A stretch of 64,000 nt of DNA from Anabaena sphaerica FACHB-251 (GTDB lineage Bacteria; Cyanobacteriota; Cyanobacteriia; Cyanobacteriales; Nostocaceae), in assembly GCF_014696825.1 (NCBI RefSeq), contig NZ_JACJQU010000002.1, positions 620,001-684,000 on the forward strand. The letters are read 5' to 3'. Of the stretch, positions 43,696 to 51,941 are shown in pieces. The notes beneath the pieces are model-generated. The model worked only from the letters and a program-made list of their open reading frames with translations, made no database searches and had not been told where the DNA came from. The position numbers and the translations under genes were made by a program. The first letter of the stretch is position 1; the number at the start of each line of letters is the position of its first letter.

Positions 43696-45129
43696 ATGAA
43701 TTTTAACAATCAGGCTCAAACAGTAGATTACGAAGAACTAGAATCACTACGCCGAGAAGTAGCAGAACTCAGAAATGAAGAAGCTGTTTTCAAGGCTCAA
43801 AGTCATTTGCTAGAGAAATTAGTATCAATGGCACGCTCTTCTACTGAAGGAGAGGTATTAAAAGCCGCATTACAGACTACATTAGATGTCGCCACGGATC
43901 AAACTAACTCTGAAAAAGGTAGTCTATTTTTACTAGAGCCTTCTGGAAAAGTAGCAGATGCGATTTTGTCACGAGCGGAAGTAACGCCAGAACAGCGCAA
44001 AAACCTGATCGGTAATGTATTGGATAAAGGTCTAGCTGGTTGGGTAATCCGTAACCGTGAACTAGGATTGATTATAGATACTGAGAATGATGATCGCTGG
44101 CTCACCTTACCTAATCAGCCTTATAATGTCCGTTCTGCTTTAGCTGTTCCCATTATTAGGGGTGAAGAATTACTAGGTATTATCACCCTGTTACACTGTC
44201 AACCAGGACATTTTAGCCAAGAAACAGCTAATCTCATGCTGCTAACTGCTGACCAAATGGCTTTAGTTTTGGAAAATGCTCGTCTGTACTCAAAACTTGA
44301 TAAATATTCAAAGGCTCTTGATGCTGAACTAGAAAAGGGAAGACAGATACAGATTGATTTTCTCCCATATCAACTGGTTAAATTGCCTAACTGGGAAATT
44401 GCAGCTTGCTTTCATCCAGCCCGTCAGGTAGCTGGAGACTTCTATGATACTTTTGACCTTCCTAATAATCACGTAGGACTGGTAATTGCCGATGTATGTG
44501 ATAAAGGTGTAGGAGCGGCACTATTTATGGCGCTGATGCGGAGTTTAATCCGTGTATTTTCTTCCGAAACCCAATTGCGCGGCACTGCCAATCAAGTTCT
44601 AGAAGAAAATCAGCCAACCAGTGGTTGGATTGGTGAGTCTATCTCTACAAATTTAGCTCACGTCAAGGCGCTGCAAGCAGTTTCAAGAACTAATGAATAT
44701 GTTGCCAAAAATCATTGGCAAATGAGTATGTTTGCAACCATGTTCTTTGGTGTTCTAGAGCCAGAAACGGGCATACTTACTTATATTAATGGTGGACATG
44801 AACCACTTTTTATTCTTAACGAATCTGGTGTGAAGAAAATTCTTAAATCTACTGGACCAGCAGTAGGAATGATGCCGGGAATGAAATTTAAAATCGAGCA
44901 AGTTCAGCTTGAACTTGGTGATATATTGATTGGCTATACTGACGGGGTGACTGAAGGCAAAAACCCTGAGGGTAAGTTATTTACAGACAAGCGACTGCGA
45001 GATATTCTAGAGCAACCATCCACTTCTGCTAGTGACTTGCTGAATTCGATTAAAACTAATTTATTTGATTTTACTGCTGATGCACCGCAGTTTGATGATA
45101 TTACAATGCTCTGTGTGCGAAGGAAATAA
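43696..45129 (+). CDS. icfG: IcfG-type GAF and PP2C (SpoIIE) phosphatase
   Basis: I take the ATG at 43696 (MNFNNQAQTVDYEELE), preceded by a G-rich GGGGGA; an upstream TTG is possible. The 477-residue protein has an N-terminal coiled coil (about 12-50), a GAF domain (about 55-205; SEKGSLFLLEP, GLAGWVIRNRELGLI, RSALAVPI) and a SpoIIE/PP2C phosphatase domain (about 235-477) with the acidic motifs VIADVCDKGVGAA, GHEPLF, GYTDGVTEG and DDITML. IcfG dephosphorylates the STAS antagonists and was described in Synechocystis as coordinating inorganic-carbon and glucose metabolism. GAF would sense a small ligand. It closes the partner-switching module. Confidence 0.9.
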   Translation: MNFNNQAQTVDYEELESLRREVAELRNEEAVFKAQSHLLEKLVSMARSSTEGEVLKAALQTTLDVATDQTNSEKGSLFLLEPSGKVADAILSRAEVTPEQRKNLIGNVLDKGLAGWVIRNRELGLIIDTENDDRWLTLPNQPYNVRSALAVPIIRGEELLGIITLLHCQPGHFSQETANLMLLTADQMALVLENARLYSKLDKYSKALDAELEKGRQIQIDFLPYQLVKLPNWEIAACFHPARQVAGDFYDTFDLPNNHVGLVIADVCDKGVGAALFMALMRSLIRVFSSETQLRGTANQVLEENQPTSGWIGESISTNLAHVKALQAVSRTNEYVAKNHWQMSMFATMFFGVLEPETGILTYINGGHEPLFILNESGVKKILKSTGPAVGMMPGMKFKIEQVQLELGDILIGYTDGVTEGKNPEGKLFTDKRLRDILEQPSTSASDLLNSIKTNLFDFTADAPQFDDITMLCVRRK

Positions 45130-45204
45130 TTAAGAAGTTTGTGAGGTGTGAGGTGTAGGGTGTAGCGTATAAGGTGTCATGCAGCATATAACCTGAAATT
45201 TTGG

Positions 45205-46221
45205 ATGAAAGTAGCAGTTTTCAGTACAAAAACTTACGATAGGCAGTTTTTAGAAGCTGCAAATTTTCCGATTCAACATGAGTTGGTATTTTTTGAACCT
45301 CGTCTGAATCGAGATACTGCCATCTTAGCAGCTGGATTTCCCTGTGTTTGTGCATTTGTCCATGATCAAGTTGATGCTTCGACTTTGGAAATTCTCGCTG
45401 CTGGGGGAACTCGTTTGATTGCTCTACGTTGTGCAGGTTTCAACAATGTAGATTTAGCAACCGCTGCCAAGTTAGGAATTACTGTTGTCCGTGTACCTGC
45501 TTATTCACCCTATGGGGTAGCAGAACACGCTGTAGGCTTGATTTTAAGCCTAAATCGCAAAATTCACCGTGCTTATAACCGTGTGCGGGAAAGTAATTTT
45601 TCTCTGAATGGGCTGTTAGGTTTTAACTTGTATGAGCGCACAGTGGGGATTATCGGTACAGGAAAAATCGGTCTGATTTTGGGACAGATTATGAAAGGGT
45701 TTGGCTGTAATTTACTGGCTTATGATCTGTATAAAAACCCAGATTTAGAAGCTTTAGGTGGAAAGTACGTGGAACTGCCAGAACTGTTTGCCAATTCTGA
45801 TATTATCTCTCTACATTGTCCCCTGATGCCGGAAACTCATCACTTGATTAATAGTGAAGCGATCGCCCAGATGAAACCTGGTATGATGATTATTAACACT
45901 AGCCGGGGTGCGTTGATTGATACCCAAGCAGTGATTGAGGGGTTGAAATCTGGTCAAATTGGTTATCTCGGTGTAGATGTTTACGAGCAAGAATCAGAAT
46001 TGTTTTTTGAAGATTTGTCTGGGGAAATTATTCAAGATGATATTTTCCAACGCTTGACGACATTTCCCAATGTCCTAATTACGGGACATCAAGCTTTCTT
46101 TACAGAAGAGGCTTTGCGGAATATTGCTGACACCACTTTTGCTAATATAGCTGACATTGAACAAGGTCGTTCTTGTGCCAATGAAATCCGCTATCAACCG
46201 GAAAAGGCTTTAGTTGGTTGA
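45205..46221 (+). CDS. ldhA: D-lactate dehydrogenase-like D-2-hydroxyacid dehydrogenase
   Basis: The 338-residue protein has the D-isomer-specific dehydrogenase fold with the NAD loop GIIGTGKIGLILG, and the signatures VRVPAYSPYGVAEHAVGLIL, INTSRGALID and GHQAFFTEEAL (catalytic His). It should interconvert pyruvate and D-lactate with NAD(P)H in the cytoplasm. Its closeness to the cyanobacterial Ddh type (Synechocystis Slr1556) is from memory. It lies 75 bp after icfG in the same direction and may be part of the same fermentative or carbon-overflow response. A stem-loop follows. Confidence 0.88.
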   Translation: MKVAVFSTKTYDRQFLEAANFPIQHELVFFEPRLNRDTAILAAGFPCVCAFVHDQVDASTLEILAAGGTRLIALRCAGFNNVDLATAAKLGITVVRVPAYSPYGVAEHAVGLILSLNRKIHRAYNRVRESNFSLNGLLGFNLYERTVGIIGTGKIGLILGQIMKGFGCNLLAYDLYKNPDLEALGGKYVELPELFANSDIISLHCPLMPETHHLINSEAIAQMKPGMMIINTSRGALIDTQAVIEGLKSGQIGYLGVDVYEQESELFFEDLSGEIIQDDIFQRLTTFPNVLITGHQAFFTEEALRNIADTTFANIADIEQGRSCANEIRYQPEKALVG

Positions 46222-46229
46222 TATTTGGT

Positions 46230-46277
46230 AATGTAAATGCGATGGCTACGCCCAACCCAGGCATCGCTTTTTACATT
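46230..46277 (+). terminator. Stem-loop terminator after the D-lactate dehydrogenase gene
   Basis: Arms aatgtaaatgcgatg (46230 on) and catcgctttttacatt (to 46277) pair except at two positions, with gcgatgg/ccaggcatcgc in the middle and a run of five T. It begins 8 bases after the stop. A 70-codon frame from 46237 reads through this stem and a gggaaca repeat and is rejected as a gene. Confidence 0.65.
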
Positions 46278-46702
46278 CATTATTCTTGTTCAGTTAACTC
46301 TTCTATTTCTTTACTTAGGGTTTGCTGAAAAATTTGTCTGTGAGGGGAGGGAACAGGGAACAGGGAACAGGGAACAGTTTCAGCTATCTAGATATCTTCA
46401 ATTTCCCATATCCGACAAGGAAAATTGCACCTGTTTTGAGACACCATAAACCAAAACCTTGCACTTTCTTGTGATAAAAATCCGCGAAACCCTTATTAAT
46501 AAACGGTTTTATCTTTATTCAGCAAGCCCTACTTATAGCCATGGACAGGGTGGTTAGGACATCAATTGATAATGAAACTCCCACTACAAAAGGGTTTTAC
46601 TCCTGACTCCTGACTCCTGACTTCTGCTATATTTCTTTACTATTCAACTTAATAATTGGTTCATATTCCTCTGCTATTTCTTGTGTTATCAATTCCCTCG
46701 GT
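46278..46702. other. Repeat-containing intergenic region
   Basis: Between the convergent D-lactate dehydrogenase and the small minus-strand genes lie a gggaaca/ggaacag array (about 46348-46376), ctcctga-type units (about 46600-46622) and AT-rich sequence. No conserved ORF or RNA gene was recognised. Confidence 0.5.
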
Positions 46703-47005
46703 CTATGCCTCAAGCGCATTCGGTATTTCTTCTTTTTTCTGATTCTGTTGATCATCAGGTAACTCTTCTAATTCACTAGAAATTAGCTCCTGAAAATCAT
46801 CATCACAATGAGTATGTAGATGAACGACACTCACGAGAAGTTCTGCTATAATGTCACCTTTTTGATCAGAGGTTAAACCAGGTAACTGTAGCTGATTAAT
46901 TAACGTTTGTACTTTCTGGCATTCTTCACCCAATTCAGTAATTAAGGTACTGAGAGTTGAGTTAGTGATTGGAAGATGTCTTTCAGTAATCTGCATCATA
47001 TTCAT
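46703..47005 (-). CDS. Hypothetical acidic 100-residue protein
   Basis: The protein reads MNMMQITERHLPITNSTLST..., with a helical QKVQTLINQLQLPGLTSDQKG and ADIIAELL-like middle, HLHTHCDDDFQELISSELEELPDD and a Gln/Glu-rich tail. No family is recognised. Its ATG (47003-47005) overlaps the TGA of the preceding 61-residue gene as ATGA, so translation is coupled. Low charge on the N-terminal half and an acidic tail suggest a soluble partner protein. It is the last of a three-gene overlapping set headed by an M50 peptidase. Confidence 0.6.
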   Translation of the reverse strand: MNMMQITERHLPITNSTLSTLITELGEECQKVQTLINQLQLPGLTSDQKGDIIAELLVSVVHLHTHCDDDFQELISSELEELPDDQQNQKKEEIPNALEA

Positions 47006-47187
47006 TGACCTAATCTTTTAAGCTTTTTCTGAATGTTCTCTTCAAAAGTCCTAATCTCTTTCTCCCAATGCTTAATTAAACCCTGATTAGGAAAATCCTT
47101 CTCTAATTCCAGTGTAATCTTTTCTTGATGTTTGGCAATTTGCTTTAAGAAAGAATCAATTGCCTTCTTGTGATTTTTATTACACAT
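47002..47187 (-). CDS. Hypothetical 61-residue helical protein
   Basis: I use the ATG at 47187 (MCNKNHKKAIDSFLKQ); the frame is open upstream but that part overlaps the M50 gene. The 61 residues are almost all helix- or coiled-coil-forming (IAKHQEKITLELEKDFPNQG, then WEKEIRTFEENIQKKLKRLG) and lysine/glutamate-rich. The start shares its A with the TAA of the M50 gene (TAATG) and the stop overlaps the next ATG (ATGA). The tight coupling and contrasting charges with its acidic partner resemble paired interacting proteins such as toxin-antitoxin sets, but no such family is recognised. Confidence 0.6.
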   Translation of the reverse strand: MCNKNHKKAIDSFLKQIAKHQEKITLELEKDFPNQGLIKHWEKEIRTFEENIQKKLKRLGQ

Positions 47188-47927
47188 TATTTTGAACGAT
47201 AGGCAACCCGCAGACTCTGCACTAAAATCACCAGAGAAGCCACAGCCATCAACCCACCCCAAAACCAATAAGGCAGCAGCAAATACCGCTGCATTTGCGC
47301 TGTATCGGAAAGTCCTAAAGAACCAGCACTATAACTAAATAGATAATTTAATTGATGGTACGTACTCACACAAGCTTGCACACCTAAAAACTGAATTGCA
47401 AAACCCTGTACCCAGCGTGGAGTTCTCAAAGCTACTCCCAAAATAATTAAACCTAGCAAGGGAACCGCTATTAAGCCAAACCAAGAACGCACCCAAACTA
47501 ATGTAGAAAACAGCAAAAAGCCCCCTAAGATTTTTAAACTTAGAGAAGCGGCTTTAAAACTGCGGGAAGCGAGAATTAAAGCTGCACCAGCAATAGGTGG
47601 ACCCATTGGACCAGCAGCAGCAACCAAAGCTGGACCTATCGGACCCAAGGTTGAGCGCATAGTATAAGTAGCAACACCAGAACCATTGCTAAAAATCTCT
47701 AATTTCTGGAAATTTCCCCCCAACATCAGAGCCATCAAGCCGTGACCCATTTCATGAAACCAAGTCGCCAAGATGGTAAATGGGTATAAAATATAATCAC
47801 CTGCTGGGAATTGCCACAGAATAGCCGTGGCGATCGCTGCTCCCACAAGCCAGGTTAACCCCATCCGTTCAAATTCTGGGGGGGCTTCTTGAGTCAGGAA
47901 AGGTTGAAAATTTTTTGGTTCCCTCAT
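47187..47927 (-). CDS. M50-family membrane metallopeptidase-like protein
   Basis: I choose the ATG at 47927 (MREPKNFQPFLTQ), since the longer frame starts in tandem repeats. The 246-residue protein has several hydrophobic segments and the zinc motif H58-E59-M-G-H62 in TWFHEMGHGLMALMLGG, followed by the GPIGPALVAAAGPMGPPIAGAAL block. This resembles the M50B site-2-protease-like family. A second conserved NPDG-like zinc ligand is not obvious (the family position may be occupied in the RSWFGLIAVPLLG area), so activity is not certain. Its stop overlaps the start of the next small gene. Membrane-embedded, probably in the plasma or thylakoid membrane. Confidence 0.75.
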   Translation of the reverse strand: MREPKNFQPFLTQEAPPEFERMGLTWLVGAAIATAILWQFPAGDYILYPFTILATWFHEMGHGLMALMLGGNFQKLEIFSNGSGVATYTMRSTLGPIGPALVAAAGPMGPPIAGAALILASRSFKAASLSLKILGGFLLFSTLVWVRSWFGLIAVPLLGLIILGVALRTPRWVQGFAIQFLGVQACVSTYHQLNYLFSYSAGSLGLSDTAQMQRYLLLPYWFWGGLMAVASLVILVQSLRVAYRSK

Positions 47928-47939
47928 GGGTAATATTCC

Positions 47940-48034
47940 TAAAATATAATTCGTAACTCGTAATTTATGATTACTCATTATTAATTACGAATTACGAATT
48001 ATCAATTACGAATTATCAATTACGAATTATTCGT
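47940..48034. repeat. aattacg/aattatc short tandem repeats
   Basis: About nine units of aattcgt/aattacg/aattatc occupy the spacer between the M50 gene and the FHA gene (both minus). They belong to the same heptamer-type families as elsewhere in the window. No hairpin or promoter could be distinguished. Confidence 0.8.
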
Positions 48035-49027
48035 CTAAGAGAGTTGAAATAAGAAAGTTACCAAATCTCCCTTACCCAGACTGATGCGATCGCCTGGACG
48101 TAAGCGGTGTCTATTCCCTGGTAATAGCGGCAAATTATTAATGTAAGTGCCGTTAGAACTACCCACATCTTCTATATAATGAGCATCTCCCTCAACACGA
48201 ATATCTGAATGAATCCGTGAGACAATTTCTGAATTAGGAAATCCAGCCACATCGATATCTGGGGGAATGCGGTCATTAGGCTTGCCAATATGAATTACAG
48301 ACAGATTTTGCGGTAATTCAATTTCTTGGTTACTTTGGACGTGAAATAACCGCGCCACGACCTGTTGTAATTGGGTTCTAGAGGCTGCTACCGCAGGTGC
48401 AGGTGCGGGTTCCGGTTCTGGAGGTGGAACTGGTGCAGGTGCGGGTTCCGGTTCTGCTGCAGGTGGAGCCACTGCTTCTGGAGGTGGAACTGGTGCAGGT
48501 GCGGGTTCCGGTTCTGCTGCAGGTGGAGCCACCGCTTCTGGAGGTGGAACTGGTATGGGTGCTGGTGCTGGTGTTGGTATAGGTTGTGGGGGTGGAACTT
48601 GTATTGGTGCAGGTGGAGCCACCGCTTCTGGAGGCGGAACTGGTATGGGTGCTGGTGCTGGTGTTGGTATAGGTTGTGGGGCTGCTGCTACTACTGTTGG
48701 TGGTAGGGTAGAAGCAGCAGGAGGATTAGCAGGAGCGCCAAGCCCTAGAGCATCAGGTTGTAAAAGTTCTAACATTGGGTCAGGAGTAACCAACGGTGGT
48801 ACTTCCACAGGAATATTGGGAGCCATCGTTGATCCTACTATTGTTGCTTCTGCTGCGGCAGTATTAGAGTGCAGGTTATAGCCACACTGACCGCAAAAAG
48901 CAGCATCTGCTTGCACTGTTGCCCCACAACTGGGACAGTTAGTAGTCGCTGGTAACGGCGTGTAGCAAGCTTCACACTGAACAGCGCCGTCTGGATTGGG
49001 ATGATTGCAATTCGGGCAGACGATCAT
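48035..49027 (-). CDS. FHA-domain protein with zinc ribbons and Pro-rich repeat linker
   Basis: The 330-residue protein starts with two zinc ribbons (C4, C7, C18, C21 and C31, C34, C45, C48). A long Pro/Ala/Glu-rich linker (about 75-215) follows, made of repeats of PPPEAVAPPAAEPEPAPAPV type. The C-terminal FHA domain (about 230-330) has IHIGKPND, SRIHSDI and SSNGTYINN. FHA domains bind phosphothreonine, so this is a soluble signalling adaptor, possibly for Ser/Thr kinases. The linker is encoded by nearly identical 60-bp and 90-bp DNA repeats and probably varies in length between strains. Antisense frames here (48371-48881) are products of the repeats. Confidence 0.88.
   Translation of the reverse strand: MIVCPNCNHPNPDGAVQCEACYTPLPATTNCPSCGATVQADAAFCGQCGYNLHSNTAAAEATIVGSTMAPNIPVEVPPLVTPDPMLELLQPDALGLGAPANPPAASTLPPTVVAAAPQPIPTPAPAPIPVPPPEAVAPPAPIQVPPPQPIPTPAPAPIPVPPPEAVAPPAAEPEPAPAPVPPPEAVAPPAAEPEPAPAPVPPPEPEPAPAPAVAASRTQLQQVVARLFHVQSNQEIELPQNLSVIHIGKPNDRIPPDIDVAGFPNSEIVSRIHSDIRVEGDAHYIEDVGSSNGTYINNLPLLPGNRHRLRPGDRISLGKGDLVTFLFQLS
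48421..48685. repeat. 60-bp and 90-bp tandem repeats in the FHA gene
   Basis: 48421-48480 and 48481-48540 are 60-bp units that differ by one base. 48541-48630 and the following stretch from 48631 repeat a 90-bp unit starting gaggtggaactggtatgggt. Nearly exact DNA repeats show recent expansion. Confidence 0.9.
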
Positions 49028-49283
49028 GGATTTAAGCCTTTGTCAAGGTCATCGTAAAATATATTACTCACAAGCAGTGGTCAGTTGTCAGCGGGAAAAG
49101 GCAAGAGGCAAGAGTCAAGAGGCAGAAGGCATGAAGTCTTATAGCAGAAGGCAAAAGGCAAAAGTAAAACCCTTTTCATCACTGAATTTGAGCTTTTAAG
49201 AATTTCCTAACCGCCTTGTCTATTGCTATATATTATTTTCTCCATCTTCCCTGTTTCCTGTCACCTGTCACCTGTTGACTGAT
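49028..49283. repeat. Repeat-rich spacer (aggcaag, aggcaaa, tcacctg units)
   Basis: The region holds aggcaag/aggcaga units near 49098-49160 and tcacctg units near 49260-49275 (tttcctgtcacctgtcacctg). It separates the FHA and pgl genes, both on the minus strand. A 64-codon plus-strand frame is a product of these repeats. Confidence 0.7.
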
Positions 49284-50006
49284 TTAGGGTTTGAGTTCCA
49301 AACCAGCTGCTTCATCCAGCAGCCATAACAATTCTCCTTGAGGTTTAATCAAGCGAGATGGATAGGTAAAATCATCAGCCACGGACGCGAATACTTGTGC
49401 TAAAGCAGGTCTTTTATTAGCACCAGCAACTGCAAAAATCACGCTCCGCGCAGCGTTGATGAATGGGTAGGTAAAAGTGATCCGAGGATTACCGTCTTTG
49501 TTACCTACAGTAATCAAGTGATCGCGTACATTAAGAGCTTCGGTGTGGGGAAACAAAGATGCAGTGTGTCCATCATCACCCATTCCCAGTAACACTACAT
49601 CCAATGCGGGAAAATTTCCCGGTGCAGAATGGAAAAATTCTTGCAGATGCTGTTCATATTTGGCAGCATCTACCGCTGGATTAGCTGATAAAGTTGGTAT
49701 GGCGTGAATATTAGCTGCTGGGATAGCAACGCGGTCTAACCATGCACGACGCGCCATCAGTTCATTGCTATCAGGGTGATCTGGTGGTACATAACGCTCA
49801 TCTCCCCAGAACACATGAATTTTATCCCAAGGCAGATTTGAACAGCCTATTGCTTCGTACAACGGCTCAGGTGTGCTGCCACCAGATAAAGCAATAGTAA
49901 ATTGCCCCCTTTCTTGAATCGCAGTTTCCAATTTGGACAGGATCAAATTTAGCGCCCGTGTTACCAGCGCAGGTAGATCCGGTAAAATTTCAACCGTGTT
50001 GTTCAT
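49284..50006 (-). CDS. pgl: 6-phosphogluconolactonase
   Basis: The 240-residue protein shows the SugarP_isomerase-type 6-phosphogluconolactonase signatures: ALSGGSTPEPLYEAI, VFWGDERYVPPDHPDSN and VLLGMGDDGHTASLFPHT. It hydrolyses 6-phosphogluconolactone to 6-phosphogluconate in the oxidative pentose phosphate pathway, the main source of NADPH at night in cyanobacteria and in heterocysts. Usual family length, full active region. It is followed downstream by repeat DNA and preceded by a spacer of about 210 bp before the MlaE-like gene, so it probably has its own promoter. Confidence 0.95.
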   Translation of the reverse strand: MNNTVEILPDLPALVTRALNLILSKLETAIQERGQFTIALSGGSTPEPLYEAIGCSNLPWDKIHVFWGDERYVPPDHPDSNELMARRAWLDRVAIPAANIHAIPTLSANPAVDAAKYEQHLQEFFHSAPGNFPALDVVLLGMGDDGHTASLFPHTEALNVRDHLITVGNKDGNPRITFTYPFINAARSVIFAVAGANKRPALAQVFASVADDFTYPSRLIKPQGELLWLLDEAAGLELKP

Positions 50007-50219
50007 GGCTTTATCATCACATAGCCGGCTTCCAGCAACAGCTTACCTAACTTTTGGCAATTTCCCTTTTTAACTTTTGAAACTTTTAACATCATCAAGT
50101 TAGGTGGGAAATAATCAACCTAGAGGTTCTTTATCACTTTTTCTGGTCATTTGTCAGTAGTCAGTTGTACTAATCGCTGATCAGCTTTCAAATAACCGCT
50201 AACTGATAAGTGATAACTG

Positions 50220-51005
50220 TTAAAGCACAGGCTGCTCAAACAGTAGCAAGGCCAGCACAAAATCCATCATAAAAATTGCTACCCAAGTAGTCACCACTGC
50301 TGTTGTCGCAGATTCTCCTACTTCCTTAGCTCCTCCCTTGGTAGTCAATCCCCAACTACAGCCATTAACTGCAACTATCAATCCAAAAATCAACCCTTTA
50401 AGCAAAATAATAAACACATCTGAAGGTGCTAAAAAATCTCGGACTGACTCTAAAAATGTCTCTGGCTGAACTTGAAAAAATTGTGCTGCGGCAAAAACTC
50501 CGCCTGTGATGCCCATAACCAAAGCAAAAATCATCATCACAGGCATCATTAAACAGCAAGCAATCACTCTCGGTAGTACGAGATAATCAATTGGGTCAGT
50601 TTTCAGCATATAAAGAGCGTCAATCTGTTCTGTGACTTGCATGGCTCCTATTTCAGCTGCAAAAGCTGAACCTACTTGTCCGGCAATAATACTAGCAGTC
50701 AAAATTGGCGCTAATTCTCTGCAAAAGGCTAAAGCAAAAGCACCTCCCACACTTTCCACCGCACCAAATCTGACTAATTCTCTTGCTGTTTGAATCGTGA
50801 AAATCATCCCCGCAAAACCGCTGACTAACAGAACTGGCAAGAGCGAAGCAGGTCCCGCTTTGACTGTATGATCCAGAACCTTCCGGTAATAAGTTTTTCC
50901 TTGAAGTATGTGCAGTGATATTTGACCAAAGAGCAGCACTGTGGCCAAACAGCGCACAATCCACAATTGTTCCAGATTTCTTGTTGGTTGCAAGTTTACC
51001 GCCAT
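50220..51005 (-). CDS. MlaE-family lipid ABC transporter permease
   Basis: The 261-residue protein belongs to the MlaE/TGD1-type permeases. It has several hydrophobic segments, GFAGMIFTIQTARELVRFG, the FCRELAPILTASIIAGQVGSAFAAEIGAMQVTEQIDAL signature region, and NGCSWGLTTKGGAKEVGESATTAVV near the end. These permeases move lipids between membranes with MlaF- and MlaD-type partners, neither of which lies next to it. In cyanobacteria it should serve lipid trafficking for the outer or thylakoid membrane. It is 65 bp downstream of rph on the same strand and may share its transcript. Confidence 0.9.
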   Translation of the reverse strand: MAVNLQPTRNLEQLWIVRCLATVLLFGQISLHILQGKTYYRKVLDHTVKAGPASLLPVLLVSGFAGMIFTIQTARELVRFGAVESVGGAFALAFCRELAPILTASIIAGQVGSAFAAEIGAMQVTEQIDALYMLKTDPIDYLVLPRVIACCLMMPVMMIFALVMGITGGVFAAAQFFQVQPETFLESVRDFLAPSDVFIILLKGLIFGLIVAVNGCSWGLTTKGGAKEVGESATTAVVTTWVAIFMMDFVLALLLFEQPVL

Positions 51006-51070
51006 TAGTGTTGACTTTTGATATTAGTCAGTATTCAACACAAGTGACAATTGACGGGAAATATTGCATC

Positions 51071-51814
51071 TTAATTTCCTGTAAATACGGTATTCCAATC
51101 AGCAATAGCATCTCGTTGAGCAATTAATAATTCCTGAATCCCTTTTTCGGCAACATCTAACAACTGATTCAACTGTTGACGGCTAAAGCTGCCTTCCTCT
51201 GCGGTTCCCTGGACTTCAATAATTCCCAGATTTTGGTTCATGACAACGTTAAAATCTACAGTTGCGGCCACGTCTTCAATGTAGTCAAGATCCAAAAATG
51301 CTTCTCCCCCCAATAAGCCCACAGACACCGCTGCCACTTGTCCACACAAAGGCGATCGCTCTAAAACTCCCCGCTGCAATAATTGAGAAATAGCATGGGC
51401 TAAAGCCACAAAACCACCTGTAATCGCTGTTGTTCTCGTCCCAGCATCAGCTTGTAATACGTCAGCATCTACAGTCAGCGTCCGTTCTCCCAACACCTCA
51501 AAATCCAACGCGGCTCTTAAAGAGCGCCCAATTAAACGTTGAATTTCCTGTGTCCGTCCCGATAATTTCAATAATTCCCTTTCCTGTCGTTGTTGTGTGG
51601 CAGATGGTAACATCCGATATTCGGCCGTTAACCAACCTTTACCACTCCCCGTTAAAAACCTGGGTACTCCTTCGGTGACACTAACAGTACAAAGTACCTG
51701 AGTATCACCACATTTTGCCAGAACCGACCCAGGCGCAAAGCGGGTAAAATTAGGATAAAAACTCAGTGGACGGAGTTCGTAAGGGTTTCGACCGTCGGGA
51801 CGCTGCCAAGCCAT
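51071..51814 (-). CDS. rph: Ribonuclease PH
   Basis: The 247-residue protein has the RNase PH hallmarks: [17 protein letters not shown] at the start, [44 protein letters not shown] and [18 protein letters not shown]. It trims the 3' ends of tRNA precursors using phosphate. It is complete, with the normal length for the family. The gene lies upstream of the MlaE-like permease and downstream of ggggact repeats that separate it from adk. A 1-codon variation of the start is possible but MAWQRPDGR is typical. Confidence 0.95.
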   Translation of the reverse strand: MAWQRPDGRNPYELRPLSFYPNFTRFAPGSVLAKCGDTQVLCTVSVTEGVPRFLTGSGKGWLTAEYRMLPSATQQRQERELLKLSGRTQEIQRLIGRSLRAALDFEVLGERTLTVDADVLQADAGTRTTAITGGFVALAHAISQLLQRGVLERSPLCGQVAAVSVGLLGGEAFLDLDYIEDVAATVDFNVVMNQNLGIIEVQGTAEEGSFSRQQLNQLLDVAEKGIQELLIAQRDAIADWNTVFTGN

Positions 51815-51866
51815 TGGAGTTGCCTCAAAATTTTTGTATTCTGCCTTTAGATTACCGCAGGATTAC

Positions 51867-51903
51867 GGGGACTGGGGACTGGGGACTGGGGACTGGGGAC
51901 TGG
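51867..51903. repeat. ggggact tandem repeat
   Basis: About five ggggact heptamers lie between adk and rph (both minus). The same unit occurs in frame in pbpC at 4079-4120. Confidence 0.9.
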
Positions 51904-51941
51904 GAAGAAGAAACTTTTGCCTCTTGCCTTCTTACTGTCAC

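Noticed and set aside
46237-46449. 70-codon plus-strand frame after the D-lactate dehydrogenase gene
   Set aside because: It begins in a terminator stem and contains a gggaaca tandem repeat (REQGTGNREQ); no ribosome site.
48371-48881. Three overlapping plus-strand frames rich in Cys/Trp/Gly/Val
   Set aside because: They are antisense readings of the repeats in the FHA gene, whose zinc ribbons and FHA motifs make the minus strand the coding one.
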